Assembly: GCA_964470965.1 (NCBI GenBank)
Contig: CAYYIS010000032.1
Span: 1 to 61,101, forward strand
Length of the DNA stretch: 61,101 nucleotides
Direction of reading: 5' to 3'
Source of the DNA: CAYYIS01 sp964470965
Lineage (GTDB): Bacteria; JAAXHH01; JABIQT01
The position numbers and the translations under genes are program-made. Below the pieces are notes generated by a model that saw nothing but the letters and a program-made list of their open reading frames with translations, made no database searches and was not told where the DNA came from. Below, piece after piece: positions 34,318 to 43,877 of this stretch; the stretch's first letter is position 1; every line of letters begins with the position of its first letter.

Positions 34318-37300
34318 ATGTCTAACATCTCAAGAGCTTTGGCGATTGTTTGCTCAATCGCTCTTGTGCTCTGTTTCACCAATTCGTCTTTTGCGCAAGG
34401 CACGGCCGGTAAAATTACAGGTCAGGTCATTGATGCAGGGACGAACGAGCCTTTGCCGGCAGCCAGTATCAGAATTGAAGGAACGGTGATGGGTTCGATG
34501 GCCGATGAAACGGGCAATTACTTTATTCTCAACGTATCGCCCGGTACGCATGTCCTGATCGTGAACGTGATCGGATATCAACCGCTGCGAGTTGAGAATG
34601 TGGTAGTGCAACAGGATTTTACGACATACCAGAACTTCGAACTGGAATCAACGGTTCTTGAAGTGACGGAAGCGGTGACGGTCGTTGCAGAGCGTCCCCT
34701 GGTCGAAAAATCTCTGACGTCAAGCCGTACCATCGTGAACGCTGAAGAAATTATAGCCATGCCGATCGTGAGCATCGCGGACGTCGTTCTTACGACCGCG
34801 GGTAGCTTCGCCGGTAATCTGCGCGGCGGCCGTGCACAGGACCAGCAGACTACGCTGGACGGCGCTACGGTGACCAGCCAGCGCGGTAACACTGGTCAGG
34901 CCTTCACGGTAAACCCGTTCATGATTCAAGAGCTTGAAGTAAAAACAGGTACCTTTAATGCAGAGTACACCAACGCCCTGTCCGGTCTGACCTCGGTTGT
35001 GACTAAGGATGGTGGGTCCAGCTTCAGTGGTAACATGGAATTCCGGACGCTCGGACAGAAAGGTCTGAATTGGACCAAGCCGCCGGGATTGGATCTGGTG
35101 GACAAACTGCGTACCGGAGAATCGAACGCCACGGATCTGCGTAATCTGATTAGTACTGCGCTGACCCTGACCGACGCTTTCAACAACGACGCAGCTCGGG
35201 CTGATGATGGCCTGCGCCTGCAGTCACCATTCTCCCAATTGGATACCTCTTCGTCCGACCCGAATGGGTGGACAGCGAAATTCAATAGAGACCATTACTA
35301 TTGGGATTATGATCGTATCATCCCGGAAAGTGAAGCCCCTGGTTTTGCGTATCTAACACAGGGACTTCCGATTGCCCAGACAAACAGCCAGGGTGTGGAT
35401 CGTACATTTAATCTTGACAAGTACAATAAATTTGGTCGCAACAACCGCACAGAGAAGCGCCCGACCCAGTTAGATTGGGGTATGGGTGGTCCGCTGGGCA
35501 ACAAGCTGAACTGGTTCGCCTCCGGCCGTTTTTCCGAAAGCTGGGGCCGGGCACCGAATGCTTACAATCGTACCATGAATGCCTTTGCGAAATTGACCTA
35601 CCGTCCTACCAACTCGATAAAGATTTCGGGTTCGGCTTTGATTGAGGATGGGGGATTCTTTTCAGGTAAAGGACAGCGTTCCAGTAGTTATGCGTGGAAG
35701 TATATCGCGGAAGGCATTGGCCAGAACTACAATGGCCGGATCCATATCAACACCGCGTTAACGCATACACTCAGCGCGAGGACGTTCCACGAATTACGTA
35801 TCAGCCACCTGCGTGAGTACGGTGAACGGTATAATCCTCGCTACGGCAAGAACGGTCTTCCGAACCACGCCATTTCAGCTAACGTGACCTCCATAGGTTA
35901 CAACCCGCTGGAACAGTCGGGTATCGGTGGCGGTGCTCCGGGTTACCGGGTCTACGGTGATGACGTTTACCTGACCGGTTCCGGTTCTAACGGTTATTTC
36001 ACCAATATCCGCCCCTTTAAGACCGATCTGTCCTGGGCTATTACCAGCCAGATCACAAACAACCATCAGATCAAGGCTGGTGTCGGTGTCTCGCTTTACG
36101 ATTACCACGAACAACGTCGTTCAATAGCGATGGCTAACGCACCTGCAATGTTCAACCAAGACATCAACAGCACGTTCGCGGCCACTACCAATTTCGCAGC
36201 GGTTTCAGGATGGGAATATCATGTGTTCCCTTCGGAATACTTCCTGTATGCACAGGACCGCGTCGAATATGGTGGATTGATTGTTAACGCCGGTTTGCGT
36301 ATGGATATTTTTGAACCGCAAACCAACATGGTCAATCCGTTCCGTCCGCGTCCTGGTCCGTCAAATGGTGATGATGATCCTAAATTCCTAATCGACCACC
36401 CGTCCATTAAGACGGCTCTTGCACCAAGATTGGGTATTTCGCATCCTATCACCGACCAGGCTGCTCTTCACTATTCGTATGGTGTGTTCAACCAGCGTCC
36501 GACGCTGGCGCAACTTTACGATGGACTCGTGCAGAGCTTCCCGTTCGAACGGAATCATGGTAACCCAGATCTGCCGTTCCAGCAGGCCACGAACTACGAA
36601 ATGGGCGTGCAGGCCGAGATCTATCCGGGTTACCATTTAGATGTTACGGGTTACTTCCGCGACGTGGATCAACTGCCTGATCGTTGGGTTACATCGCCAG
36701 AAGCTAACTTCATCGGTGGATCACAGCGTGAGCTGTCTATACTGTTGCCGACAAATGCACAGGATAGCCGTGGCTTTGAACTGTCATTCCGTCGTGCAAT
36801 GATGAATCGGTTCTCGATTCGCGCTAACTACACGATTTCGTTCGTTACCGATTTAGCGGTACCACTCGGTGTGCGTGAGACGCTGGTAAACGAAGCACAG
36901 ATGCGTCAAGGTACTCCGAAACCATCGACGTACAAACGTCGGATCACAGATTATGACCGTCGTCACCGTATCGTGACGAACCTGCTGGTCGAACTGCCCG
37001 TTGGTATTACGGCTAATTTCCTGACCAAAGCGCAGTCCGGTAATCAGTACCGGTCGAAGAACGAAACGACTGCTGACCCACTGGGTCTGCTGGGTACAAG
37101 CCGTCTGTCTCCTTGGACATGGACGACCGACGTATATGCCCAGAAAGTCGTGAATCTGGGTGGCACACGTCTCGGCGTGTTCACGCAGATAAACAACCTG
37201 TTCGATCGGACGAATATCTACCGAATCGGTAGCTCACCTGCTGCTGAACGTTGGATACGTCGTGGCGATCCGGTAGGTTTTACCGGTGGTCCATTAGGTG

Positions 37301-37362
37301 GTATCGGTACACAGGGAAATAACCCCAGAGACATCTGGGTCGGTTTCAACTTGTCCTGGTAG
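34318..37362 (+). CDS. TonB-dependent receptor with carboxypeptidase-regulatory-like domain
   Basis: An outer-membrane active-transport receptor (1014 aa). The signal peptide ends about residue 27 (CFTNSSFAQG). A CarboxypepD_reg-like beta domain follows (about 30-115, GQVIDAGTNEPLPAASI...GSMADETGNYFI). A plug domain spans about 125-240 (LDGATVTSQRG, ELEVKTGTFNAEYT), then a large barrel to the terminal aromatic residue W (VGFNLSW). GAGGAG precedes the ATG. Unlike SusC it has no SusD gene beside it. Instead it is followed by a T9SS cargo and a PorV-like barrel, as in many FCB genomes. The ligand is unknown. Confidence 0.93.
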   Translation: MSNISRALAIVCSIALVLCFTNSSFAQGTAGKITGQVIDAGTNEPLPAASIRIEGTVMGSMADETGNYFILNVSPGTHVLIVNVIGYQPLRVENVVVQQDFTTYQNFELESTVLEVTEAVTVVAERPLVEKSLTSSRTIVNAEEIIAMPIVSIADVVLTTAGSFAGNLRGGRAQDQQTTLDGATVTSQRGNTGQAFTVNPFMIQELEVKTGTFNAEYTNALSGLTSVVTKDGGSSFSGNMEFRTLGQKGLNWTKPPGLDLVDKLRTGESNATDLRNLISTALTLTDAFNNDAARADDGLRLQSPFSQLDTSSSDPNGWTAKFNRDHYYWDYDRIIPESEAPGFAYLTQGLPIAQTNSQGVDRTFNLDKYNKFGRNNRTEKRPTQLDWGMGGPLGNKLNWFASGRFSESWGRAPNAYNRTMNAFAKLTYRPTNSIKISGSALIEDGGFFSGKGQRSSSYAWKYIAEGIGQNYNGRIHINTALTHTLSARTFHELRISHLREYGERYNPRYGKNGLPNHAISANVTSIGYNPLEQSGIGGGAPGYRVYGDDVYLTGSGSNGYFTNIRPFKTDLSWAITSQITNNHQIKAGVGVSLYDYHEQRRSIAMANAPAMFNQDINSTFAATTNFAAVSGWEYHVFPSEYFLYAQDRVEYGGLIVNAGLRMDIFEPQTNMVNPFRPRPGPSNGDDDPKFLIDHPSIKTALAPRLGISHPITDQAALHYSYGVFNQRPTLAQLYDGLVQSFPFERNHGNPDLPFQQATNYEMGVQAEIYPGYHLDVTGYFRDVDQLPDRWVTSPEANFIGGSQRELSILLPTNAQDSRGFELSFRRAMMNRFSIRANYTISFVTDLAVPLGVRETLVNEAQMRQGTPKPSTYKRRITDYDRRHRIVTNLLVELPVGITANFLTKAQSGNQYRSKNETTADPLGLLGTSRLSPWTWTTDVYAQKVVNLGGTRLGVFTQINNLFDRTNIYRIGSSPAAERWIRRGDPVGFTGGPLGGIGTQGNNPRDIWVGFNLSW

Positions 37363-37375
37363 TTTAGTACTCAAT

Positions 37376-37458
37376 ACTGTGGCGGGTACATGGTGTACAC
37401 GCCACAGTGTGATCCAACGTTTGTTGGATGTAGAGGTCAACGAAGACCTTAACCTCTA
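37376..37458 (+). repeat. Three consecutive hairpins before the T9SS cargo gene
   Basis: Hairpin 1 pairs 37376-37390 with 37394-37408 (15 positions, one mismatch, loop TGG). Hairpin 2 pairs ATCCAAC (37412-37418) with GTTGGAT (37423-37429). Hairpin 3 pairs TAGAGGT (37431-37437) with ACCTCTA (37452-37458), with an inner GGTC/GACC that could compete. None is followed by a T run. AAGGAGG for the next gene starts eight bases later. They look like mRNA processing or stability structures rather than terminators (inference). Confidence 0.75.
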
Positions 37459-37478
37459 CAGTAATAAGGAGGATCATT

Positions 37479-40400
37479 TTGAAGAATTGGCGTCGATCAG
37501 TAGTAGTGGGCGCACTTGTAACCGCACTTGTGGGTACCCTTGGGTTTACAGCTTACCTCAAGGCCCAGTCCCGCGATGCGGATAAGGAAGCCTATCTACG
37601 GTCGCAGAATTGGAACACGGCAACCAAGCGTAATTCGGGTGCCTCAAATGTTCCGACTGAACTTGCAGTTGGCCAACGGCAATCCTCGTTCCTGGGTGGC
37701 CAGTACTACATGGCTATCATGAACTCGGAATTGACCGATACCTACACATCGAGAGGTTGGCGCGGTGCCGGGCGTTCCATGAGTCCCGGTATGGCAATGC
37801 CATCCTTTTCGGTGCCCGCCGGCGGATATGACTCCCCTCTGTGGGCGTCTGCCTGCGGTATCACGGCTTACCTGCCGGGGTCTTCGATTGTTGGTGGTAA
37901 TAACGGGGAAGGTTCCTTCGTCGGAACCAACAACATCTACCGTAACCCGCCTCAGCTCGAAATCGAGACTCCGACCGGTTTCTGGTCGGATCAGGGCGGT
38001 ATCGGAAGCCCCGGCCTGGCCGGAGGAACCACCGGTCCCGGCGGTTACCGTGAACCATTCATTACGGAAAATGTGTATTACAACAACGTGGGCGTAAATA
38101 TTAAACGCCAGTCCTATAGCTTCAGTTATGGCTACGGACACACGAATGATTTCGTCCTGATGCGTCATGTGCTGACGACCACGGGCGATGTGGATGCCAA
38201 CATCGACGGTACCCTGGAAGAAACAGGTGCCCCCACTCGGAATTTCTTCTTATTGTTCAATTACGACTTTGATATTCCGACCGGTCTGGATCCAAACTCC
38301 AACAATATCAACGAAAACCGCGGTGGCGATGATAAGACGCCTACCGGGTTTTTCACTGATATAATGCCGCGCGCGGTGCCGTCCGACCTGAGAGCTTCAG
38401 GCCGCCTGGCTGATCCGTACGGCCCCAATGTCTACAGCGGCATCTCCATGATGTTCGATGAAGACAACCCGGGACAAAGCGGTGTTGACGATTATATCTG
38501 GTCAGGGATCCGATTGAACTTCAACCCTCTGCATTTGGGTGAAGCTTCTTTGATGGTCCTTGATGGAAATGGAACCGGCGCCGGTGATATGACAGCTGCT
38601 GCTACCCGCACGATTTGGGGTGGACCGTCCGTCGGGTTGTTCCACTCACATAGCTGGTGGCATGAGGATTTGCGTACCGTGTTTCACACCTATGCCATGT
38701 CCGGTTCGGCTTATTTACAGTCATATCCCGGAGATCCGGCTGTTGGCACAGGTGCCGCTCAGCCGATCGATTACGCTCCGAATAGTGACTTCTTCACCGG
38801 TGGTGCGGACCTCGGTCCGACGACCGATATCAGTACCTGGACACCCAAGGCTGAAGTCGCTACTACAACCCCGTACTGGGAAGATCCAAGAAACTTGGAA
38901 ACCAGAAACGTGAATCCCAGCGGTCAGACCGTGAGTGAAGCCGTTTCAGCACTCGGTAAGGTTCCGGGACAGTACGACAACCTGAGCCTGTTCGATCTGG
39001 AAGGCCCCACTAAAGCTTTCGCTCCGAATCCTTACAACGGGTCCGATCGGAAGGAAATCACCTCGACAACGGGATGTGATCGTAATTCACTTTCCTGGGG
39101 TGCATATGATTTGGCAGTCGGTCAGAGTATGACCATCTGGCAGGTTGATCTCGTCGGCGCCGGCAATGATGGTGCCTATGACACGTATCTTCGTGCTATG
39201 GATGTCTGGATGCAGCGTAAGTACAACGCCGCAAACGACACGTACTATTGGGATGGTTCCAATGACCGTATAATTCCGGATTTCGATGGCGATGGAAACA
39301 TCGTTGGTACCACGACCGTCAACCTTGGCCGTACCAGCACAAGCGGCGCATTGTTCCATCCGCCGCCGCCGCCGACCCTGTCCGTCTTCCCGACGACTAC
39401 AGGAACGGTGATGCTGGCGTGGGCGAATAATGCGGAAGAAGCGATCGACCCGGGTACCGGCGCGGTGGATTTCAGCAAGTACCGTGTCTACCGTTCCTCC
39501 GGTTTCATCGATCAGTTCCCAACCGCGACGGTTGCACACCCGACCGGATTTAATAGCACCATCATTCCCCCCAATATGGGTTTGAGTGATGCTGCCACGG
39601 CGATTACAGACGTAACGGATCCGACAGCTGCTGCCGTAGAGCAGTCCCATCCGCACGCTCGCTTCATACAGGAAGGAAACGTGATCGGTGCGGATTTCAA
39701 CATCGGCCGCGTTTTCGACTTTGTTACAAGTGACGTGAACAAATTCGCCGCACCGGGATTTGCTGGACCATACGTGCAAGTCGCTGAATTCGGTGGTGGC
39801 GGTGGCGATCAGACGAATGTCTTCTCTCCGCCGGCAGAAGTGATTGTTCCGAATCCAATTGTCGCGGCAGATCGCTTCGCTGGATTCACAGATGATACGA
39901 TCACGACGGTACCGAGTTCCTCGCAGATCGTGGCGACTAATACGACCAATTTGGCAACCACCGCCAAGGCGGTTACTTTCCCTAGCCGATATGACGCTAC
40001 GGTTTACTCGAACATCGACAATATCGCTACCGATTCTCGATTAGTCGGTGACCAAGGGTATATGTGGGAAGATACTTCCGTGCTGATTGGTTTCAACTAC
40101 TGGTACTATGTAGCAGCGGTTGATAACGAAAGTGCCCAACAGCTCGATTTCGACAGTATCCTTCAGGATCCGACCGGTTCAACACGTACACAGAATTCGC
40201 GTACGATCGCTGGGCTGGAAAGTTTCTACACGATGAACAGCAATGGAACTGATGGTCGCTGGCATGGTACGTTCCCGTTCCGTGGCAAGACTGTCGGACC
40301 CGAAGTACCGGGCCAGGAAGTTGTTCCGACGACGGTCGTACGCAACAACGTGCCGCCTAGCGCTAATAATTTCCTGGATATGATCACGGTCGCACCGAAC

Positions 40401-40703
40401 CCCTTCGTCTTCCAGGCGCTATGGGATCTCGCTGTACCGGGTCAGCAGTCCGTTAAGTTCTTCAATATGCCGGTCCCGAGTCGCGTAACTATATTCGACT
40501 CAGCTGGTTTGATGGTCCGTCAGTTCAACGTCCCGGATGCAAGTGAAACCCAGACTACGGGTGGCACGACCAACTGGAATCTGAAAAACAGCAGTAATGT
40601 TCCGGTATCCGGTGGTCTTTACATCTGCGTCGTTGAAGCAGAACTACCCGCAGGGAGCGGCAACACGTTCTCGAAGACGTTGAAACTATACGTCCGGCGG
40701 TAA
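37479..40703 (+). CDS. Large secreted protein with T9SS C-terminal sorting domain
   Basis: An exported protein of 1074 aa. It starts at TTG 37479 after a perfect AAGGAGG; residues 1-30 form a signal peptide (RRSVVVGALVTALVGTLGF). The body has no catalytic motif I recognise; it is rich in Gly, Asn, Thr and aromatic residues, with a fibronectin-III-like stretch near 625-680 (after PPPPPTLSVFP). From about 968 a type A sorting domain is clear: VAPNPF at its start, then SRVTIFDSAGLMVRQF and the closing GLYICVVEAE and KLYVRR. PorU would cut it and fix the protein to the surface. It lies between the TonB receptor and the PorV-like gene. Confidence 0.85.
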   Translation: MKNWRRSVVVGALVTALVGTLGFTAYLKAQSRDADKEAYLRSQNWNTATKRNSGASNVPTELAVGQRQSSFLGGQYYMAIMNSELTDTYTSRGWRGAGRSMSPGMAMPSFSVPAGGYDSPLWASACGITAYLPGSSIVGGNNGEGSFVGTNNIYRNPPQLEIETPTGFWSDQGGIGSPGLAGGTTGPGGYREPFITENVYYNNVGVNIKRQSYSFSYGYGHTNDFVLMRHVLTTTGDVDANIDGTLEETGAPTRNFFLLFNYDFDIPTGLDPNSNNINENRGGDDKTPTGFFTDIMPRAVPSDLRASGRLADPYGPNVYSGISMMFDEDNPGQSGVDDYIWSGIRLNFNPLHLGEASLMVLDGNGTGAGDMTAAATRTIWGGPSVGLFHSHSWWHEDLRTVFHTYAMSGSAYLQSYPGDPAVGTGAAQPIDYAPNSDFFTGGADLGPTTDISTWTPKAEVATTTPYWEDPRNLETRNVNPSGQTVSEAVSALGKVPGQYDNLSLFDLEGPTKAFAPNPYNGSDRKEITSTTGCDRNSLSWGAYDLAVGQSMTIWQVDLVGAGNDGAYDTYLRAMDVWMQRKYNAANDTYYWDGSNDRIIPDFDGDGNIVGTTTVNLGRTSTSGALFHPPPPPTLSVFPTTTGTVMLAWANNAEEAIDPGTGAVDFSKYRVYRSSGFIDQFPTATVAHPTGFNSTIIPPNMGLSDAATAITDVTDPTAAAVEQSHPHARFIQEGNVIGADFNIGRVFDFVTSDVNKFAAPGFAGPYVQVAEFGGGGGDQTNVFSPPAEVIVPNPIVAADRFAGFTDDTITTVPSSSQIVATNTTNLATTAKAVTFPSRYDATVYSNIDNIATDSRLVGDQGYMWEDTSVLIGFNYWYYVAAVDNESAQQLDFDSILQDPTGSTRTQNSRTIAGLESFYTMNSNGTDGRWHGTFPFRGKTVGPEVPGQEVVPTTVVRNNVPPSANNFLDMITVAPNPFVFQALWDLAVPGQQSVKFFNMPVPSRVTIFDSAGLMVRQFNVPDASETQTTGGTTNWNLKNSSNVPVSGGLYICVVEAELPAGSGNTFSKTLKLYVRR

Positions 40704-40714
40704 ATCCGGTTTGT

Positions 40715-40747
40715 CTGTCGTGCGTCCTGATTAAGGGCGCACGACAG
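40715..40747 (+). repeat. Strong hairpin between cargo and PorV-like genes
   Basis: Left arm 40715-40727 pairs with right arm 40735-40747 over 13 bases with one wobble, loop TGATTAA. No T run follows and the next ribosome site (AGGAGG) starts 13 bases later. It is therefore more likely an intercistronic processing or stability element than a terminator. Confidence 0.75.
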
Positions 40748-40770
40748 CAACATCGTTTCAGGAGGTTGTA

Positions 40771-41757
40771 ATGAAATTGTTTACCCGATGGAGCGTGATT
40801 GCCGCATTAATGGTAACCCTGGTTGCCCCGGCACACGCCGTCGAGAAACGCGGAACCGCTGCAGCGAAGTTTCTGACACTGGATTCCAGTGCTCGGATGG
40901 CGGGCCTTGCATCGTCCGCATCATCATTCACCGATTTAGGCGCCTTCTCCGCATTGATCAATCAGGCGGCGATGGTGTTTATCCCCGGTAAAGGCGCTGT
41001 AGGTTTTAGCTATTCGAAGTATTTCGCTGAAATGACACTTGTCAGCGGTGCTGTTGTCTGGAATCTAGGAGACAACGGTGCGGTAGGTTTCGGATACCAT
41101 TCGCTTTTATCCGGTGATATTCCTTTCACCACCTCGACAGCGCCGACGTCAGTACTTCGGACGGCAGCCGGTCTCGGTAACTACAGTGTTACTGGTCTGG
41201 CCATCGGTCCGAGCTATGCACGTCGGTTGACGGATGCCTTCTCAGTTGGGGGATCCGTCAAGTACGTGTCCGAAGGTACAAGTGGTGCCACCGGCATTGA
41301 CGAAACGATCACAACGATCGCTTTTGATGCCGGTACCATTTATACCACGGACTGGCATAAATTCCGTATCGGCGCAAGTTTCCAAAATTTCGGTCCCGAT
41401 ATGCAGTTCATAACGGACTCGAATATCAAACAGACACTGCCTACGACTTTCCGTATTGGCTTCGCTGGCGAACCCGCCACGCTGCCGATGGGAAGCGTAA
41501 TGGTCAGTGCAGAAATCTGGAAACTGCGGGAGTTCGACAGTGTGTTGAACTTCGGTGTCGAATATTGGGTTAACGAATATGTTGCTGGCCGTGTTGGCTG
41601 GAAAGCCGGTTACAGTGGAGCAGAAGATGAGGGTATCTCCGCTGGTGCTGGCTTTAAATTCGATCAAGGTAACTTAGGGATTGCAGTAGATTATGCATTC
41701 ACTCAGTTTACCCTGCTTGATAACATTCATCGCGTCTCAGTCGGTATCGGCTTCTAA
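40771..41757 (+). CDS. PorV/PorQ-family outer-membrane protein
   Basis: A FadL-like beta barrel of 328 aa. The signal peptide ends at AHA (about 24), then FLTLDSSARMAGLASSASS, a typical PorV/PorQ opening, and amphipathic strands to a terminal Phe (VGIGF). PorV shuttles T9SS cargo from the translocon to the PorU sortase, so its place directly after a cargo gene is meaningful. Many FCB genomes hold several paralogues beside individual cargos; this may be one of those rather than the core PorV. AGGAGG precedes the ATG. Confidence 0.85.
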   Translation: MKLFTRWSVIAALMVTLVAPAHAVEKRGTAAAKFLTLDSSARMAGLASSASSFTDLGAFSALINQAAMVFIPGKGAVGFSYSKYFAEMTLVSGAVVWNLGDNGAVGFGYHSLLSGDIPFTTSTAPTSVLRTAAGLGNYSVTGLAIGPSYARRLTDAFSVGGSVKYVSEGTSGATGIDETITTIAFDAGTIYTTDWHKFRIGASFQNFGPDMQFITDSNIKQTLPTTFRIGFAGEPATLPMGSVMVSAEIWKLREFDSVLNFGVEYWVNEYVAGRVGWKAGYSGAEDEGISAGAGFKFDQGNLGIAVDYAFTQFTLLDNIHRVSVGIGF

Positions 41758-41815
41758 ATAGAGATCGATTCAGACAGGCGAATGAAATGCAGCAACAATC
41801 GTTAATAGTGTAACG

Positions 41816-41860
41816 AGAGAGAATCTCTCCGGCAAAACCGGGGGGATTCTCTCTCTGTTT
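41816..41860 (+). terminator. Long hairpin after the PorV-like gene, probable terminator
   Basis: Seventeen paired positions (41816-41832 with 41838-41854, two wobbles) enclose the loop CAAAA. The tail CTGTTTATA is only partly T-rich. It is the strongest stem in the window and probably ends or strongly reduces transcription from the receptor operon into the cytochrome cluster. Confidence 0.7.
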
Positions 41861-41928
41861 ATAGGGAAAACTACTTACTTATAGATAAATGTTTAGGCCT
41901 ATCTTGGTACGTCACGTAGGAACCTTAG

Positions 41929-43809
41929 ATGACAAAAACTGCAGCACTTAAATGGAAGATTTATATACTGGCCACTGTTTTGGTTTGCGCGGAGAATGTT
42001 TTCGCCCTCGAAGTGGACGGTATCGTTACAGATGGTAAACACCCCGTACCAGGTGCACGGGTACGTGTTCATGGACAAAATGAATTCACAGTCACGGATA
42101 ATGAAGGTAGGTTTCACTTATCATCGCGGGTAGAGGCACTTGGCGACGTGGTGATAACCGCGGGTAAAGTGGGATGGATAAACGGCGGTGTCAAGGTTAC
42201 CGGTAAAACGTCTTTCACCACTATCGTGCTTCAAAAGATACCAGAAGGCGATGATCCCGATTACGACTTCATTACGCCCCATAAATCGCTCGTTGACCTA
42301 CGAGACGACCCTGACCGTTTGGGCGCCCTAAGGGTAAAATCCCACGCAAAGTTCAAAGAGAGTTGTAATCTTTGCCATTTTGAACCCACCTGTTACCTGT
42401 GCCACCGGGACCTGTATGATCAATGGAGTCAATCTCATCATGCGCAGGCAGTGACAAATCCCTGGCTGCAGGACATGTACAACGGCACGGACGCAATGGG
42501 AAATGAGAATGTTGGCCCGGGTTACCGAATCGATTTTCCGAATGAAGAAGGCGAGTGCGCCGATTGTCATGCGCCCACCGCCGCATTGAGGGCACCGGGT
42601 AAAACGGATTTAAAAGTTGTATATAACAGGGGCGTTATAGCCTATCCCATAGAGATCGGCTACAAATCTTTCGAACAGAAAGAACTTGAACGTCAGGCAG
42701 GCAGTGTAGACGCAGATGGGATTCATTGTGATTTCTGCCACAAAATCCAGTCTGTCGAAGTAAACGAAAAAGCCGGCGTTAACGGCTCTATAAAGATGCA
42801 TCGTGTAAAACTTGTAGACGAAGAACGCGAAGCAGAAGGGCTTTTACCCCAGATGTTCGTCTACGGTCCTTACGATGACGTGATTAACTTTTCCCCCGTC
42901 TCACGTTCGGCCATCAGCTCCCCCATGGTCGCAAGTTACAATCCGATTTATACCCAAAGTGAGTACTGTTCTACCTGTCATCAACATCAGAACGAGCATG
43001 GAATGCCATTTATGGATACCTACCGCGAGTGGGAAGCCAGTGTTTATAACGCCGCTGAAATAGAGTGCCAAACCTGCCATATGAAGCCAGACCTGGGACA
43101 TGGAGAGGGTACCTTCGTAAATGGCGATGCTGAAAAGTTCTGGACACCGGTTGAAGCACGCGATCAAGCAACCGTCAAACGGCATGATTTCTTAGGTGGT
43201 GCGGAGGAAATGGTTCGTAATGCTGCCACTCTGAGTATAGCCGCGACGGCGGATACCTCCCAGATAGTGGTAAAAGTATATGTGAAGAACGCCAGTGCCG
43301 GACATCACCTGCCTTCCGGTATTACCATCCGAAACATGTTGCTGCTCGTGACAGCGGTCAACGCGCAAGGTGATGAACTGATTTATAACGGAACCGAACG
43401 TGTACCTGTTTATGGAGGTGTCGGAGCCGTTGAAGATGGAAATTACGCAGGCCTACCGGGACGGGGATTTGCGCTTGTGTTCGGTGATGACGAAGGGCGG
43501 GAACAGGTAATGGACTGGCAGGCAACTCGAATTGTTTCCGATACCCGGATTCGGGCTAAGGATACCGATGTGTCTGAATATACCTTTGACCGACCATCGG
43601 GTTCCGGAAAAGTAGAGGTCCATACACGGCTGATATACAGACGTGCATTTAAACCTCTGGCAGACCAGAAGAAATGGGAACTAATGGATTTGGCAGTGGC
43701 AGAGGATATCACCGTGATCGATCCCGAAAAACGGTTGAGCAGATCGGAAAATACAAAGGAGCTCAGCGTCGGAAATCTGTTAAGGAACTTCCTGGCCGGT
43801 ATTTTATAA
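41929..43809 (+). CDS. Exported six-heme c-type cytochrome with front regulatory-like domain
   Basis: A 626-residue exported cytochrome. A signal peptide (about 1-26) is followed by a carboxypeptidase-regulatory-like beta domain (about 28-110). Six CxxCH heme sites follow at C146, C155, C210, C267, C347 and C380, with many extra His as distal ligands (e.g. SQSHHAQAV). This layout recalls cytochrome c554-type modules. The last 190 residues form a beta-sandwich-like region starting HHLPSGITIRNMLLLV. No transmembrane helix other than the signal is present, so it is periplasmic or on the surface. AGGAA precedes the ATG. It opens a five-gene run of exported proteins. Electron partner and substrate are unknown. 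Confidence 0.88.
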   Translation: MTKTAALKWKIYILATVLVCAENVFALEVDGIVTDGKHPVPGARVRVHGQNEFTVTDNEGRFHLSSRVEALGDVVITAGKVGWINGGVKVTGKTSFTTIVLQKIPEGDDPDYDFITPHKSLVDLRDDPDRLGALRVKSHAKFKESCNLCHFEPTCYLCHRDLYDQWSQSHHAQAVTNPWLQDMYNGTDAMGNENVGPGYRIDFPNEEGECADCHAPTAALRAPGKTDLKVVYNRGVIAYPIEIGYKSFEQKELERQAGSVDADGIHCDFCHKIQSVEVNEKAGVNGSIKMHRVKLVDEEREAEGLLPQMFVYGPYDDVINFSPVSRSAISSPMVASYNPIYTQSEYCSTCHQHQNEHGMPFMDTYREWEASVYNAAEIECQTCHMKPDLGHGEGTFVNGDAEKFWTPVEARDQATVKRHDFLGGAEEMVRNAATLSIAATADTSQIVVKVYVKNASAGHHLPSGITIRNMLLLVTAVNAQGDELIYNGTERVPVYGGVGAVEDGNYAGLPGRGFALVFGDDEGREQVMDWQATRIVSDTRIRAKDTDVSEYTFDRPSGSGKVEVHTRLIYRRAFKPLADQKKWELMDLAVAEDITVIDPEKRLSRSENTKELSVGNLLRNFLAGIL

Positions 43810-43877
43810 TCAAAGAATACGGGAGAGAAATGGCTAGCACGGTAGCGCCCCACGGTAGGACCCAAAGAGTTTAATAC

